Of a stretch of 64,000 bases of DNA, positions 37,850-49,701 are shown in pieces. Below the pieces are notes generated by a model, which saw nothing but the letters and a program-made list of their open reading frames with translations, ran no database searches and was not told the origin of the DNA. Positions within the stretch are counted from its first letter, which is position 1. Every line of letters starts with the position of its first letter. This DNA comes from Streptomyces sp. NBC_00094 (GTDB taxonomy: Bacteria > Actinomycetota > Actinomycetes > Streptomycetales > Streptomycetaceae). Position numbers and translations under genes: made by a program. The stretch lies in NCBI RefSeq assembly GCF_026343125.1, contig NZ_JAPEMB010000001.1, positions 5,895,501-5,959,500 on the forward strand, given 5' to 3'.

Positions 37850-38875
37850 TCAGTCCGTCGCCTCTCGCGTCACCCAGTGGCACGCCACCGCCCGCGTACC
37901 GCCGCCCCCGAGGACCGGCAGGCCCTCGCCCCGGCAGCGGTCGGCGACCGGCGCCGCCTCGCCCGAGGCGAGCAGCTGGCAGCGGGCGTGGAAGCGGCAG
38001 CCGGACGGGATGCGGGACGGGTCCGGAGGTTCGCCGGTCAGCACCACCGGAGCGCCGCCGGACTCGGGCAGGACCGACAACAGTGCCCGGGTGTACGGGT
38101 GTTGCGGAGCCGTCAGGACGGTCTCCACGGGGCCGGTCTCCACGACGCGGCCCAGGTACATCACCGCCACCCGGTCCGCGATGTTCCACGCGAGACCCAG
38201 GTCGTGCGTCACCACCAGGGCCGAGAGGCCGAGTTCGTCCCGCAGGCGCAGCAGCAGCGCCAGGATCTCGCCCCGTACGGACGCGTCCAGCGAGGCCACC
38301 GGCTCGTCGGCGACGATCAGTTCGGGTTCCAGGACGAGCGCGCCCGCGATGACCACGCGCTGTCGCTGGCCACCGGACAGCTCGTGCGGATAGCGCAGGA
38401 AGAAGCGCTCCGGCGGTCGGAGCCCGGCCCGCGCGAGGGCCCCGGCGACCGCCTCCCGCTCGTCCTGCGAGGATCGGTGGACCGCGTGGATCCGCAGCCC
38501 CTCGGCCACGGCGTCGTACACCGTGTGCCGGGGGTTCAGCGAACCGCTCGGGTCCTGGAGGACGAGCTGAGCCCGCTTCCGGTAGGCCTTGAGGGCCCCG
38601 GAGGAGTACGCGAGCGGCTTCCCGTCGAAGGAGACCGTGCCCGACGTGGGGCGCACCAGGCCGAGCAGCGAGCGGGCCAGCGTCGTCTTGCCGCACCCCG
38701 ACTCGCCCACGAGCGCCACGATCTCACCGGCACCGATGTCCAGGTCCACCCCGTCCACCGCGCGGGCGGGCGGCGCGCCCCGCCGCCCGGGGAAGACGAC
38801 GTGCAGCCCGCTCGCCGTCAGCAGGGGACCCGCAGGGGCCTCCGTGCCCAGGACGGCACTCACGGCGGTACTCAT
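37850..38875 (-). CDS. Oligopeptide ABC transporter ATP-binding protein (OppF/DppF type)
   Basis: 341-residue ATPase subunit of a peptide importer. Walker A is GESGCGKTTLARS (about 57-69), the signature LSGGQRQRVVIAG, and Walker B LIVADEPVASLD. The C-terminal oligopeptide-transporter motif HPYTRALLSVLPE and the Cys-rich GCRFHARC segment, which in OppD/F homologues can bind an Fe-S cluster, are present. The ATG at 38875 overlaps the previous gene's stop (ATGA). It is last in a five-gene minus-strand operon ordered binding protein, two permeases, two ATPases. Confidence 0.93.
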   Translation of the reverse strand: MSTAVSAVLGTEAPAGPLLTASGLHVVFPGRRGAPPARAVDGVDLDIGAGEIVALVGESGCGKTTLARSLLGLVRPTSGTVSFDGKPLAYSSGALKAYRKRAQLVLQDPSGSLNPRHTVYDAVAEGLRIHAVHRSSQDEREAVAGALARAGLRPPERFFLRYPHELSGGQRQRVVIAGALVLEPELIVADEPVASLDASVRGEILALLLRLRDELGLSALVVTHDLGLAWNIADRVAVMYLGRVVETGPVETVLTAPQHPYTRALLSVLPESGGAPVVLTGEPPDPSRIPSGCRFHARCQLLASGEAAPVADRCRGEGLPVLGGGGTRAVACHWVTREATD

Positions 38876-39837
38876 GACGCACTCCCCACGTGTACGCAGG
38901 CGGCCCGGCGCCCCGCGCCCGCCTCCCGCAGTTCCTGGTCCTCCGCCGCGCAGGCGTCCAGCGCCACCGGGCAGCGCGGGTGGAAGGCGCAGCCGCCCGG
39001 CAGGTCCGCCGGGTCCGGCGGGTCACCCGGCAGGCCGCGCGGCGCCCGCCGGGACGCGAGGTCCCCGATCCGGGGGAACGCCGAGGACAGCGCCCGCCCG
39101 TACGGGTGCGCGGCGGCCTCGTACACCGCCCGCGCCGGACCCTCCTCGACGACCCGTCCCGCGTACATCACGGCGAGCCGGTCGCAGGTGTCGGCGAGGA
39201 CGGCCAGGTCGTGGCTGATCATCAGGAGGCTGATGGACTGCTCGGCGACGAGTCCCTCGATCAGCCGCAGGATCTGTGCCTGGATCATCACGTCGAGCGC
39301 GGTCGTCGGCTCGTCCGCGACGATCAGCCGCGGCTCGCAGGCGAGCGCCATCGCGATCATCACGCGCTGCCGCTGTCCGCCGGACAGTTCGTGCGGATAG
39401 GCGGCCGCGCGGGCGGCCGGCAGTCCGACGTGCTCCAGCAGCTCGCCGACGCGCCTGCGGGCCGCCGCAGGGGTCGACCTGCCGTGCACGAGCAGCGGTT
39501 CGGCGATCTGGTCCCCGATCCGGTGCACCGCGTTGAGCGAGTGCATCGCGCCCTGGAAGACGATCGACGCGCCTGCCCAGCGCACGGCCCGGAGCCGTCC
39601 CCACGACATGGCGAGGACGTCCTCCCCGTCGAGCAGGACCTCGCCCTCGATCCGCGCCGAGGCCGGCAGGAGCCGTAGCAGCGCGAGCGCGAGCGTCGAC
39701 TTCCCGCAGCCGGACTCGCCCGCCACGCCCAGCTTGCTCCCCGCCTCCAGGGTCAGGTCGACCCCGCGTACGGCGGGCACGGCGGCCGCCCCCGACCCGT
39801 ACGTGACCCGCAGGTCCTTGATCTCCAGCAGGCTCAA
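38872..39837 (-). CDS. Oligopeptide ABC transporter ATP-binding protein (OppD/DppD type)
   Basis: 321-residue ATPase partner. Walker A is GESGCGKSTLALA, signature LSGGQRQRVMIAM, Walker B LIVADEPTTALD, and HPYGRALSSAFPR plus CAFHPRC at the C-terminus. Translation probably starts at TTG 39837, which overlaps the permease stop as TTGA, with a GGGGGTGGGG stretch upstream. The open frame continues upstream only as an alternate reading of the permease gene. The Q-loop sequence VFQGAMHSLN is typical of the peptide family. Confidence 0.92.
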   Translation of the reverse strand: MSLLEIKDLRVTYGSGAAAVPAVRGVDLTLEAGSKLGVAGESGCGKSTLALALLRLLPASARIEGEVLLDGEDVLAMSWGRLRAVRWAGASIVFQGAMHSLNAVHRIGDQIAEPLLVHGRSTPAAARRRVGELLEHVGLPAARAAAYPHELSGGQRQRVMIAMALACEPRLIVADEPTTALDVMIQAQILRLIEGLVAEQSISLLMISHDLAVLADTCDRLAVMYAGRVVEEGPARAVYEAAAHPYGRALSSAFPRIGDLASRRAPRGLPGDPPDPADLPGGCAFHPRCPVALDACAAEDQELREAGAGRRAACVHVGSAS

Positions 39838-40745
39838 CGCCCCACCCCCAGCTTCGGGTTGAGTACGGACTCGACGGCGCGGCCGCAGAGCGTGAACGCC
39901 AGCGCGACCAGCGCGATCGCGATACCGGGCGGAGCCAGGTACCACCAGTGGCCGGAGGAGACCGCGCCCGCCTCCCGGGCGTCCTGGAGCATCCCGCCCC
40001 AGGAGACCACCGTCGGGTCGCCGAGCCCGAGGAAGGCGAGGGTCGCCTCGGTGAGGATGGCCGTCGAGATGCCGAGCGTGGTCTGCGCGAGGACCAGCGG
40101 CATCACGTTCGGCAGGACGTGCCTGCCCATCACATGCCGGTGGCCGCCGCCGAGCGCGGTCGCCCGCTCGATGTACGGGCGGGACTCGACCGCGATCGTC
40201 TGCGCCCGCACGAGGCGGGCCGTCGTCGGCCAGGAGGTCACGCCGATCGCCAGGACCACCGTCCACATCGACCGGGACATCACCGTGGCGAGCACGATCG
40301 CGAGGACCAGCGTCGGCATCACCAGGAACCAGTCGGTGATCCGCATGACGACGGTCGAGAACCAGCCGCCGTAGTGCCCGGCGATGATCCCGACCAGGGT
40401 GCCGATGGCGACCGAGAGGACCGCCGCGAGGAGTCCCACGAGCAGCGAGATCCGTGCTCCCCAGATCAGCAGACCGAGCAGCGAGCGCCCGAACTGGTCG
40501 GTGCCGAGCGGGAACTCGGCGCTCGGCGGCTCCAGGGCCGTGCCCGGCGCCTGCGTCACCGACTGGACGTCCGCGCCGACGGTCAGCGGGGCGGTGAGGG
40601 CGAGCAGGGCGATGAGGGCGAGTCCGGCGAGGCCGTAGAGCCCGGCGCGGTGGGTGCGGTACTGCTTCCAGAAGCGGGCCACCGAGGCCCTGCGGCGCTC
40701 CCACACCAGCGACGTCGTGGGGGAGGGCGTCTTCGCGGTCGTCAT
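39834..40745 (-). CDS. Peptide ABC transporter permease (OppC/DppC type)
   Basis: 303-residue membrane permease with about six transmembrane helices. The N-terminal OppC_N segment (WKQYRTHRAGLYGLAGLALIALLAL) is followed by a periplasmic FPLGTDQFGRSLLGLLIWGARISL motif, quoted in part, which is diagnostic for the DppC/OppC class. The EAA-type loop reads ERATALGGGHRHVMGRHVLPN. The ATG at 40745 overlaps the DppB-type stop (ATGA). It pairs with the permease encoded just upstream. Confidence 0.93.
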   Translation of the reverse strand: MTTAKTPSPTTSLVWERRRASVARFWKQYRTHRAGLYGLAGLALIALLALTAPLTVGADVQSVTQAPGTALEPPSAEFPLGTDQFGRSLLGLLIWGARISLLVGLLAAVLSVAIGTLVGIIAGHYGGWFSTVVMRITDWFLVMPTLVLAIVLATVMSRSMWTVVLAIGVTSWPTTARLVRAQTIAVESRPYIERATALGGGHRHVMGRHVLPNVMPLVLAQTTLGISTAILTEATLAFLGLGDPTVVSWGGMLQDAREAGAVSSGHWWYLAPPGIAIALVALAFTLCGRAVESVLNPKLGVGR

Positions 40746-41803
40746 CGGCCCACCCGGGGATCGAGCAGCGGATAGAGCAGGTCGGCGATCAGATTCATCA
40801 GGATCATCGCTCCGGCGAAGACCACGAACAGGCCCTGTACGAGGGGCAGATCGGGCACGCTGAGCGCCTGGTAGAAGAGGCCGCCGAGCCCGGGCCAGGA
40901 GAACACCGTCTCCACCAGGATCGAACCGGCCGCCACATGGCCCAGGTTGATGAAGATCATGGTGACGGTCGGCAGGAGCGCGTTCGGTACGGCGTGCCGG
41001 CGCCGTACGACGTCGTCCCGCAGCCCCTTCGCCCGCGCCGTCGTCAGATAGTCGCCGCCCATCTCGTCGAGGAGCGAGGAGCGCATCACGAGCAGGGTCT
41101 GCGCGTAGCCGACGGCCACCAGCGTGACCACGGGCAGGACCAGGTGATGGGCGACGTCGAGGACGTACCCGAAACCGGTCTCGCCGGTCCCCGACTCCAT
41201 GCCGCCGGTCGGGAAGAGCCCCGGGATCGGCCCCATGCCGACCGAGAACACGATGATGAGCAGCAGGCCCAGCCAGAACGACGGCACCGACCACAGGGTC
41301 AGCGCGATCCCGGTGTTCAGCTTGTCGCCGAGGCCGCCGTGGCGCCAGGCCGAGCGGGTGCCGAGCCAGAGCCCGAGCGCCGAGTAGATCACCACGGCGA
41401 CCCCGGTGAGCAGCAGCGTCGCGGGCAGCTTCTCCGTGATCAGCTCCCCGACGGGGGCGCGGAACTGGAACGAGGTGCCGAGATCACCGCTCAGCGCCTT
41501 GGCGCAGTAGTCGGTGAACTGCTGCCAGAGCGGCAGGTCGAGACCGAACTGACGGCGGAGCGTCGCGAGTTGCTCGGCCGTGGTGGGCACGCCGTGGGTC
41601 ATCGCCTTCACCGGGTCACCCGGGATGATGCGGAAGAGGAAGAAGCTGGTGACCAGCACGGCGAGGAGCGAGACGAGCGCGCCGCCCAGCTTCCCCGCCG
41701 CATGGCGGAGGTAGCCGAGGGAGGAACCGGTGCGGGGTGCGCCGTCCGTGGCGCGGGCCTTCTCGGCCCGCGCCACGTCGGCGGGGGTGCTTGCCGTCGT
41801 CAC
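40742..41803 (-). CDS. Peptide ABC transporter permease (OppB/DppB type)
   Basis: 353-residue permease with six transmembrane helices after a 35-residue cytoplasmic N-terminus. FFLFRIIPGDPVKAMTHG and LDLPLWQQFTDY are the classical DppB opening, and the EAA loop reads DYLTTARAKGLRDDVVRRRHAVPNA (Gly in ARAKGL). The GTG at 41803 lies 3 bases after the substrate-binding protein's stop. Transports with the OppC-type subunit below. Confidence 0.93.
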   Translation of the reverse strand: MTTASTPADVARAEKARATDGAPRTGSSLGYLRHAAGKLGGALVSLLAVLVTSFFLFRIIPGDPVKAMTHGVPTTAEQLATLRRQFGLDLPLWQQFTDYCAKALSGDLGTSFQFRAPVGELITEKLPATLLLTGVAVVIYSALGLWLGTRSAWRHGGLGDKLNTGIALTLWSVPSFWLGLLLIIVFSVGMGPIPGLFPTGGMESGTGETGFGYVLDVAHHLVLPVVTLVAVGYAQTLLVMRSSLLDEMGGDYLTTARAKGLRDDVVRRRHAVPNALLPTVTMIFINLGHVAAGSILVETVFSWPGLGGLFYQALSVPDLPLVQGLFVVFAGAMILMNLIADLLYPLLDPRVGR

Positions 41804-41806
41804 GGA

Positions 41807-43678
41807 CTACTCGCGGTCGTCGGCGGTGGTGCGGCGGCGCCGGGCGCCCCAGACGCCCACGCCGACGAGGACGATCACGGCGGCGGCGATCCCGACGATC
41901 ACCCCGGTGGACGAGCCGTCCTCGGAGTCCTCGGCCTGCGCCATGGGCACGGCCGACCACCAGCTCCAGTAGCCGTCCTGCCCCCACAGGTTGCCGGCGG
42001 CCTCGGGCATGGTCGTGATGGACTTGATCTGGTCCGTGCGGTACGCCTCCAGGGCGTTCGGGTAGGCCATGACGTTCATGTACCCCGTGTCGTACAGCCG
42101 GGACTGCATCCTCTTCACCAGATCCGCCCGCTTGGCGGCGTCGTACTCCACCGCCTGCTGCGCGTAGAGCGCGTCGAACTCCTTGTCGCAGATGAAGTTG
42201 TCGGTGGCTCCGCTGTCCTTCGGCGTCGCCGGGAGCGTGCCGCAGGTGTGGATCGACAGCACGTAGTCCGGGTCCGGGTTGACCGACCAGCCGTCGAAGG
42301 CCAGGTCGTAGTCGCCCTTGACCCACGGGTCGGAGACGCTGTCCAGGCACTCGACCGTCAGCCCGATGCCGAGCTTGCCCCACCACTCCTGGAGGTACTT
42401 GCCGATCGCCTTGTCGTTCGGGTCGGTGGCGTGGCACAGGATGCGGAAGTCGAGCGCCTTGCCGTCCTTGCCGACCCGCTTGCCGTCGGCGTTCTTCCGG
42501 TACCCGGCCGCGTCGAGGACCATCGAAGCCCCGGCCGGGTCGTACGCCCGCTTCTGCGCGGCCTCCGGCTTCCAGAAGTACGAGCCGAAGCGCGGCGGGA
42601 TGTACCCCTCGCCCTCGACCGCGTGGCCCTGGAAGACCTTGTCGACGATGGTCGTCCGGTCGACGGCGAGGAAGAGGGCCTTCCGTACCGCCGGGTCGAG
42701 CAGTGCCTTGTGGCCGTTGCCGAAGGTCTTGCCGTCCTGGGAGCGGGCGCCGGGGTTGGTGGCGATCGCGAAGAAGCGCCGGCCGGGGGCGTCGTTCACC
42801 TTGACGTTCTTCTGCGACGTCAGCGCCGCCGCCTGGGCGGGCGTCAGGTTCGGTACGAAGGACACCTCGCCCTTCTGGAGCGCGGCGACGGCGGCGTCAC
42901 CGTCCTTGTAGTACTTGAACACCAGCTCGTCGAACTTGGGTGCGCCCCGCCAGAACGTCTTGTTCGGCTTGAGCTTGATGTACTGGTCGACCTTGAAGTC
43001 CGTGATGACGAAGGGGCCGTTGCCCACGATCGGGAACTGCTGGTCGTTGTTGAACTTCGAGAAGTCCCCGACCTTCTCCCACACGTGCTTCGGCACGATC
43101 GGCACGTCGAGCGCCGTCATCGTCGCCTGCGGCTTCTTGAGCCGGATGACGAGCGTCTGCGCATCGGTGGCGGTGACCGTCGCGAAGTTGGACGTGAAGC
43201 TGCCGTTCGCGGTGGCGGCGTTCGGGTCCGTCATCATCTTGTTGAAGGTCCAGGCCGCGTCCTCGGCGGTGGCCTGCTTCCCGTCGGACCAGGTCGAGTC
43301 CTTGCGGATCGTGTACGTCCACGTCAGCTTGTCCGGCGAGGAGGTCCACGCGGTCGCCAGGCCGGGGACCGTCCGGGCGTCCTTGGCGTCGTAGTTGGTG
43401 AGGTACTCGTACGCCAGCCGGTGGATGCTGGTCGAGGTGAGCTTCTGGGCGAGGAACGGGCTCAGCGAGTCGATGCTCTGCGAGACGGCCACCGTGAGGG
43501 TGGTGCCGCCGCCCTTCGCGTCATCGGCCGTGGCCTGGGCGGGCGGGGCGGCCTGGTCGGCCTGCGCGGCCTGGGGAACGGCCGCGAGCGCGGTGGCGGC
43601 GACACCCGTGGCGAGAAAGAGCCGGAGGAGTCTTCGGGGGGCGGCCGGACGGGAAGGGACCTTCGTGACCATGACCAT
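41807..43678 (-). CDS. Peptide ABC substrate-binding protein with C-terminal membrane anchor
   Basis: 623-residue family 5 solute-binding protein that should capture peptides outside the cell for the importer encoded downstream. A Sec signal peptide (about 1-40, ending QAAQA/DQ) has no lipobox cysteine. Instead, a single transmembrane helix near the C-terminus (about 590-610, VIVGIAAAVIVLVGVGVWG) followed by RRRR anchors it. The SBP core carries TWTYTIRKDSTWSDG and NGPFVITDF. The start at ATG 43678 has GAGGT about ten bases upstream; ATG 43672 is possible. This LPxTG-less, lipid-less anchoring is unusual for actinobacterial peptide-binding proteins, which are mostly lipoproteins. Confidence 0.92.
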   Translation of the reverse strand: MVMVTKVPSRPAAPRRLLRLFLATGVAATALAAVPQAAQADQAAPPAQATADDAKGGGTTLTVAVSQSIDSLSPFLAQKLTSTSIHRLAYEYLTNYDAKDARTVPGLATAWTSSPDKLTWTYTIRKDSTWSDGKQATAEDAAWTFNKMMTDPNAATANGSFTSNFATVTATDAQTLVIRLKKPQATMTALDVPIVPKHVWEKVGDFSKFNNDQQFPIVGNGPFVITDFKVDQYIKLKPNKTFWRGAPKFDELVFKYYKDGDAAVAALQKGEVSFVPNLTPAQAAALTSQKNVKVNDAPGRRFFAIATNPGARSQDGKTFGNGHKALLDPAVRKALFLAVDRTTIVDKVFQGHAVEGEGYIPPRFGSYFWKPEAAQKRAYDPAGASMVLDAAGYRKNADGKRVGKDGKALDFRILCHATDPNDKAIGKYLQEWWGKLGIGLTVECLDSVSDPWVKGDYDLAFDGWSVNPDPDYVLSIHTCGTLPATPKDSGATDNFICDKEFDALYAQQAVEYDAAKRADLVKRMQSRLYDTGYMNVMAYPNALEAYRTDQIKSITTMPEAAGNLWGQDGYWSWWSAVPMAQAEDSEDGSSTGVIVGIAAAVIVLVGVGVWGARRRRTTADDRE

Positions 43679-43796
43679 AGGACGTGACCTCGTGTCGTGG
43701 ATCTTGGGGGCGCCAACTGGTGAAGCGAAGGTCTATCAGCGGCGGACCACCGCGTCAACGATGCGTCAAACCCCTTGTGGGCTGCGGGAATGCCAA

Positions 43797-43830
43797 GAGG
43801 CTCCGTATCGGTGAACCGATACGGAGCCTC
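43797..43830 (-). terminator. Terminator of the EspI-like gene
   Basis: A perfect 16-bp stem (43797-43812 with 43815-43830), loop of 2, lies 23 bases past the stop of the minus-strand EspI-like gene and is followed on that strand by CTTGG. It separates the type VII locus from the peptide ABC operon. Confidence 0.85.
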
Positions 43831-43852
43831 ATTGGTCTACTCCTGTAACGCC

Positions 43853-47143
<3,291 letters not shown>

Positions 47144-47230
47144 TTTGCCTCCTGGTGTGGTCGAGCACCCTTGTGCCGTTGTGGGCGGGGCTCTTCCAGC
47201 CTAATCGGCGCGGCATCCGTCGGGCAGGCC

Positions 47231-47288
47231 CGGCGGTCGCTCCGCGACCGCCGTTCCGACCGGGTCAGGCCCCCCAAGTGACCCGGTC
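47231..47288 (-). terminator. Two tandem hairpins upstream of the EspI-like gene
   Basis: Two perfect 10-bp stems: 47258-47267 with 47279-47288, and 47231-47240 with 47244-47253. On the minus strand they follow the stop of the unknown ESX gene (47361) and precede the EspI-like start (47143). They probably terminate the eccE transcript and leave the EspI-like gene on a separate promoter. Confidence 0.6.
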
Positions 47289-47360
47289 GCGCCGCAGAGT
47301 GAGAACCCCGACCGTTCAAAACGATGCAAATACGGACGTACGTGAACGACTTCGTGCCGC

Positions 47361-48206
47361 TCAGTCCATCCGGCGCGCGCCGCCCAACAATCCGGTCTCG
47401 GCATCCGTCGCCTGCGTCATCACGAACTGCCGGTCGCCCGGGGTGCACCAGAGGGTCACCCCGTCCGCGAGCGTGGACAGCGCCTCGTACTCGTGGCGCG
47501 GCAGGCTCATGATGCGGCCGATCTGCGCGGCCTCGTCCGGGGAGACCCGCTGGATCCCGACCAGCGAGGACTTCTGCAGGAGTCGGGGCGCGACCGGGCT
47601 CAGATACGGGAGCAGCGTCACGACCGACTGCCACGGCGCCGAGACGACGCGGCCGCGCGGCGGGCGCATGCCGCAGTCGCGCACGACGACCACCGGGCTG
47701 CCCGCCGAGGCGCCCTGCGGCGGCACCCGGCCCACGTCGTGCAGCGAGATACAGGGCTGCCCGCCGCCCGCGGCCTGCGCGAGCGCCGTCCACGCCTGCG
47801 CGCGGCCGGTCTCGACGGCCACCCGGGCGCCCGTCGCGGCGGCCCGCAGCGCGAGCACCTGCGCGGTCCACAGGCCGCCGATGAGCGTGATGTCGTACGG
47901 GACGGGCCGGTTGATGCCGAGCACGGCCGGCCGGTTCTCGGCGTCCACGCCGATCACCATGCCGTCGTCGCCGACGGGGAGGGCCAGCGCGTCGAGCTGG
48001 TCCACGGGTACGGAGTGCCGGTCGCGGCGCGGACCCACGAGCCCGAAGCCGAAGCGGGGCCGCGCGTCCCGCGCCGTCCGCGCGGCAGCGCGCCCGGACC
48101 CGGCGCCACGGGACCCGGAGCCACGGGACCCGGAGCCACGGGAGGAGGAGCCGCGGGAGGACGGCGTCCCGGAATTCGACGGCGTACCGAAAGGAGCGTG
48201 GGCCAT
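47361..48206 (-). CDS. Unknown protein of the Streptomyces type VII locus
   Basis: 281-residue protein that I cannot assign to a family. The N-terminus is Ser/Arg/Gly-rich with three tandem SRGSG-like units encoded by 15-bp DNA repeats (about 48106-48150). A globular part follows with an Ala-rich Rossmann-like look (LGINRPVPYDITLIGGLWTAQ; LWCTPGDRQFVMTQATDAETG). No signal peptide or TM helix is evident. The ATG at 48206 shares one base with the eccE stop (TGATG), so it is translationally coupled to eccE. The syntenic SCO5718-type gene in S. coelicolor occupies the same place, which supports a role with the secretion system. Confidence 0.8.
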   Translation of the reverse strand: MAHAPFGTPSNSGTPSSRGSSSRGSGSRGSGSRGAGSGRAAARTARDARPRFGFGLVGPRRDRHSVPVDQLDALALPVGDDGMVIGVDAENRPAVLGINRPVPYDITLIGGLWTAQVLALRAAATGARVAVETGRAQAWTALAQAAGGGQPCISLHDVGRVPPQGASAGSPVVVVRDCGMRPPRGRVVSAPWQSVVTLLPYLSPVAPRLLQKSSLVGIQRVSPDEAAQIGRIMSLPRHEYEALSTLADGVTLWCTPGDRQFVMTQATDAETGLLGGARRMD

Positions 48207-49510
48207 CAGCGCGCACCCCCCAGCGGCAGCGTCGCGAGAATGCCCGGCACCTGTTCCCGGTCGAGCCGCACCAGACCCGTCCGCACCCCGCGCGCCGCGC
48301 GCTCCAGTTCGTGCCGCGCCGCCACGAGTTCCTCGTCGCTGCGCCCGGTGATCCGTACGTGTCCGGTCACCGTCACCTCCTGCCGGTCCCCGCCGCTCAG
48401 CGTCAGGCTGAACGTCGTCGCGAGCGCGGGCAGCGAGGTCAGCAGGGCCACCAGCTGCGGCATCGAGGCGCCCGCGCTGCCGCCGGGACCGCCCAACTGG
48501 GGCCAGCGCCCCACCCAGTACGTCGTGTGCCGCCGGTCGTCGACCCGCCAGGTCCGCGCGGTCTCCTGGGTCCGACGGGTCTGCGCCTGCCCCCGGCCCG
48601 CCTGCGCGATCGCCATGGGGCTCGCGCACGTCGAGGTGGCGATCGCCGAGGTCAGCTCCTGCTCGGTCAGCACGCCGGCCGAGAACCCGGCGCCCGCCAG
48701 CCGGCTCGCCAGCTGGTCCGCCGCCCGCACCACGCACTTCTGCGCGCCCGTCATGCCGCCGCCGCGCGCGGCGACCGCCTCCGGGCACAGCTCGGGGTCG
48801 AGCTTCAGCGCGATCCAGGTGATCCGTACCGCGGGCGAACCCGTCTGCGCCTGGAGCGGTCCGTAGTTCCGCGCGGCCATCGACTGCGCCGGCAGGTGCG
48901 GCGCGGGCGCGGGCTGCGTGTGCTGCACGATCTGCGCCGACTCCAGCCGGATGCCGTCCACGCTCAGGACGTCCCGGACGAGACCGACGGGCAGCGGCCG
49001 GGCCGCGCGGTCGGGCCGCAGCGCCGTACCGTCCGACTCGACCCGCAGGACGGCCGTCAGGAACGTGCCGTCACCGATCATGCCGACCGGCCGCCGGTCG
49101 CGGTCGCTGTACGCGTACGTCCGCAGCGCCGGATCGCACTCCACGACCGGCGCGAGCCCCGGCTCCGTGCCCTCCGGCACGGTGAAGGAGGCCGCCCGGC
49201 GCGAGCGGGCGCGCAGCGCGAGGAAGGTGCCGAGCCACTCGGGCAGGGACCGCCGGTGGCGGCGTACGAGCGCCAGCAGGACGAGTACGACGGCGACCAC
49301 GCCCGCGGGCACGAGCAGCAGTCGGTCGACGACCCAGGCGACCGCGAGCAGGGCCGCCGCCACCTCTATCAGTACGAGCTGTTGCAATCGGAACGAACCG
49401 AAGTGTCCGGGACGTGCCTGCAGTCGTGGTGAGACCGAGGAAATGGGTCCCGTGGAAGGGGGTTCGGAGGCCGTGGCCGCGGCGGGCCGCGTCCGCGTCG
49501 CGGAAACCAT
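48206..49510 (-). CDS. eccE: Type VII secretion protein EccE
   Basis: 434-residue membrane component of the ESX secretion complex. Two adjacent N-terminal transmembrane helices (about 45-85, LIEVAAALLAVAWVVDRLLL... then LVLLALV) precede a large soluble domain, as in mycobacterial EccE. DRRPVGMIGDGTFLTAVLRVE and the TTYWVGRWPQLG region match EccE-type proteins. The ATG at 49510 has GAGGGGGAT upstream. It is divergent from eccB across 191 bp and coupled to the unknown gene downstream. Confidence 0.88.
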   Translation of the reverse strand: MVSATRTRPAAATASEPPSTGPISSVSPRLQARPGHFGSFRLQQLVLIEVAAALLAVAWVVDRLLLVPAGVVAVVLVLLALVRRHRRSLPEWLGTFLALRARSRRAASFTVPEGTEPGLAPVVECDPALRTYAYSDRDRRPVGMIGDGTFLTAVLRVESDGTALRPDRAARPLPVGLVRDVLSVDGIRLESAQIVQHTQPAPAPHLPAQSMAARNYGPLQAQTGSPAVRITWIALKLDPELCPEAVAARGGGMTGAQKCVVRAADQLASRLAGAGFSAGVLTEQELTSAIATSTCASPMAIAQAGRGQAQTRRTQETARTWRVDDRRHTTYWVGRWPQLGGPGGSAGASMPQLVALLTSLPALATTFSLTLSGGDRQEVTVTGHVRITGRSDEELVAARHELERAARGVRTGLVRLDREQVPGILATLPLGGAR

Positions 49511-49701
49511 GATGGAGAATCCCCCTCAATTCGGCCCGATCACCCTGGCCCGCCAGGGCATTGGCGGCCGGATCACCCTACCCGCCCCACGAACCCCACG
49601 GGACAGCAGGCATAGTAGGGGGCCGGTCCGACAGCCGGGACCCGGGTGCCACTTCCCCCCGGGCCTCGCGCGAAGACTGCGCCTGACGAGAATGGGGACT
49701 C

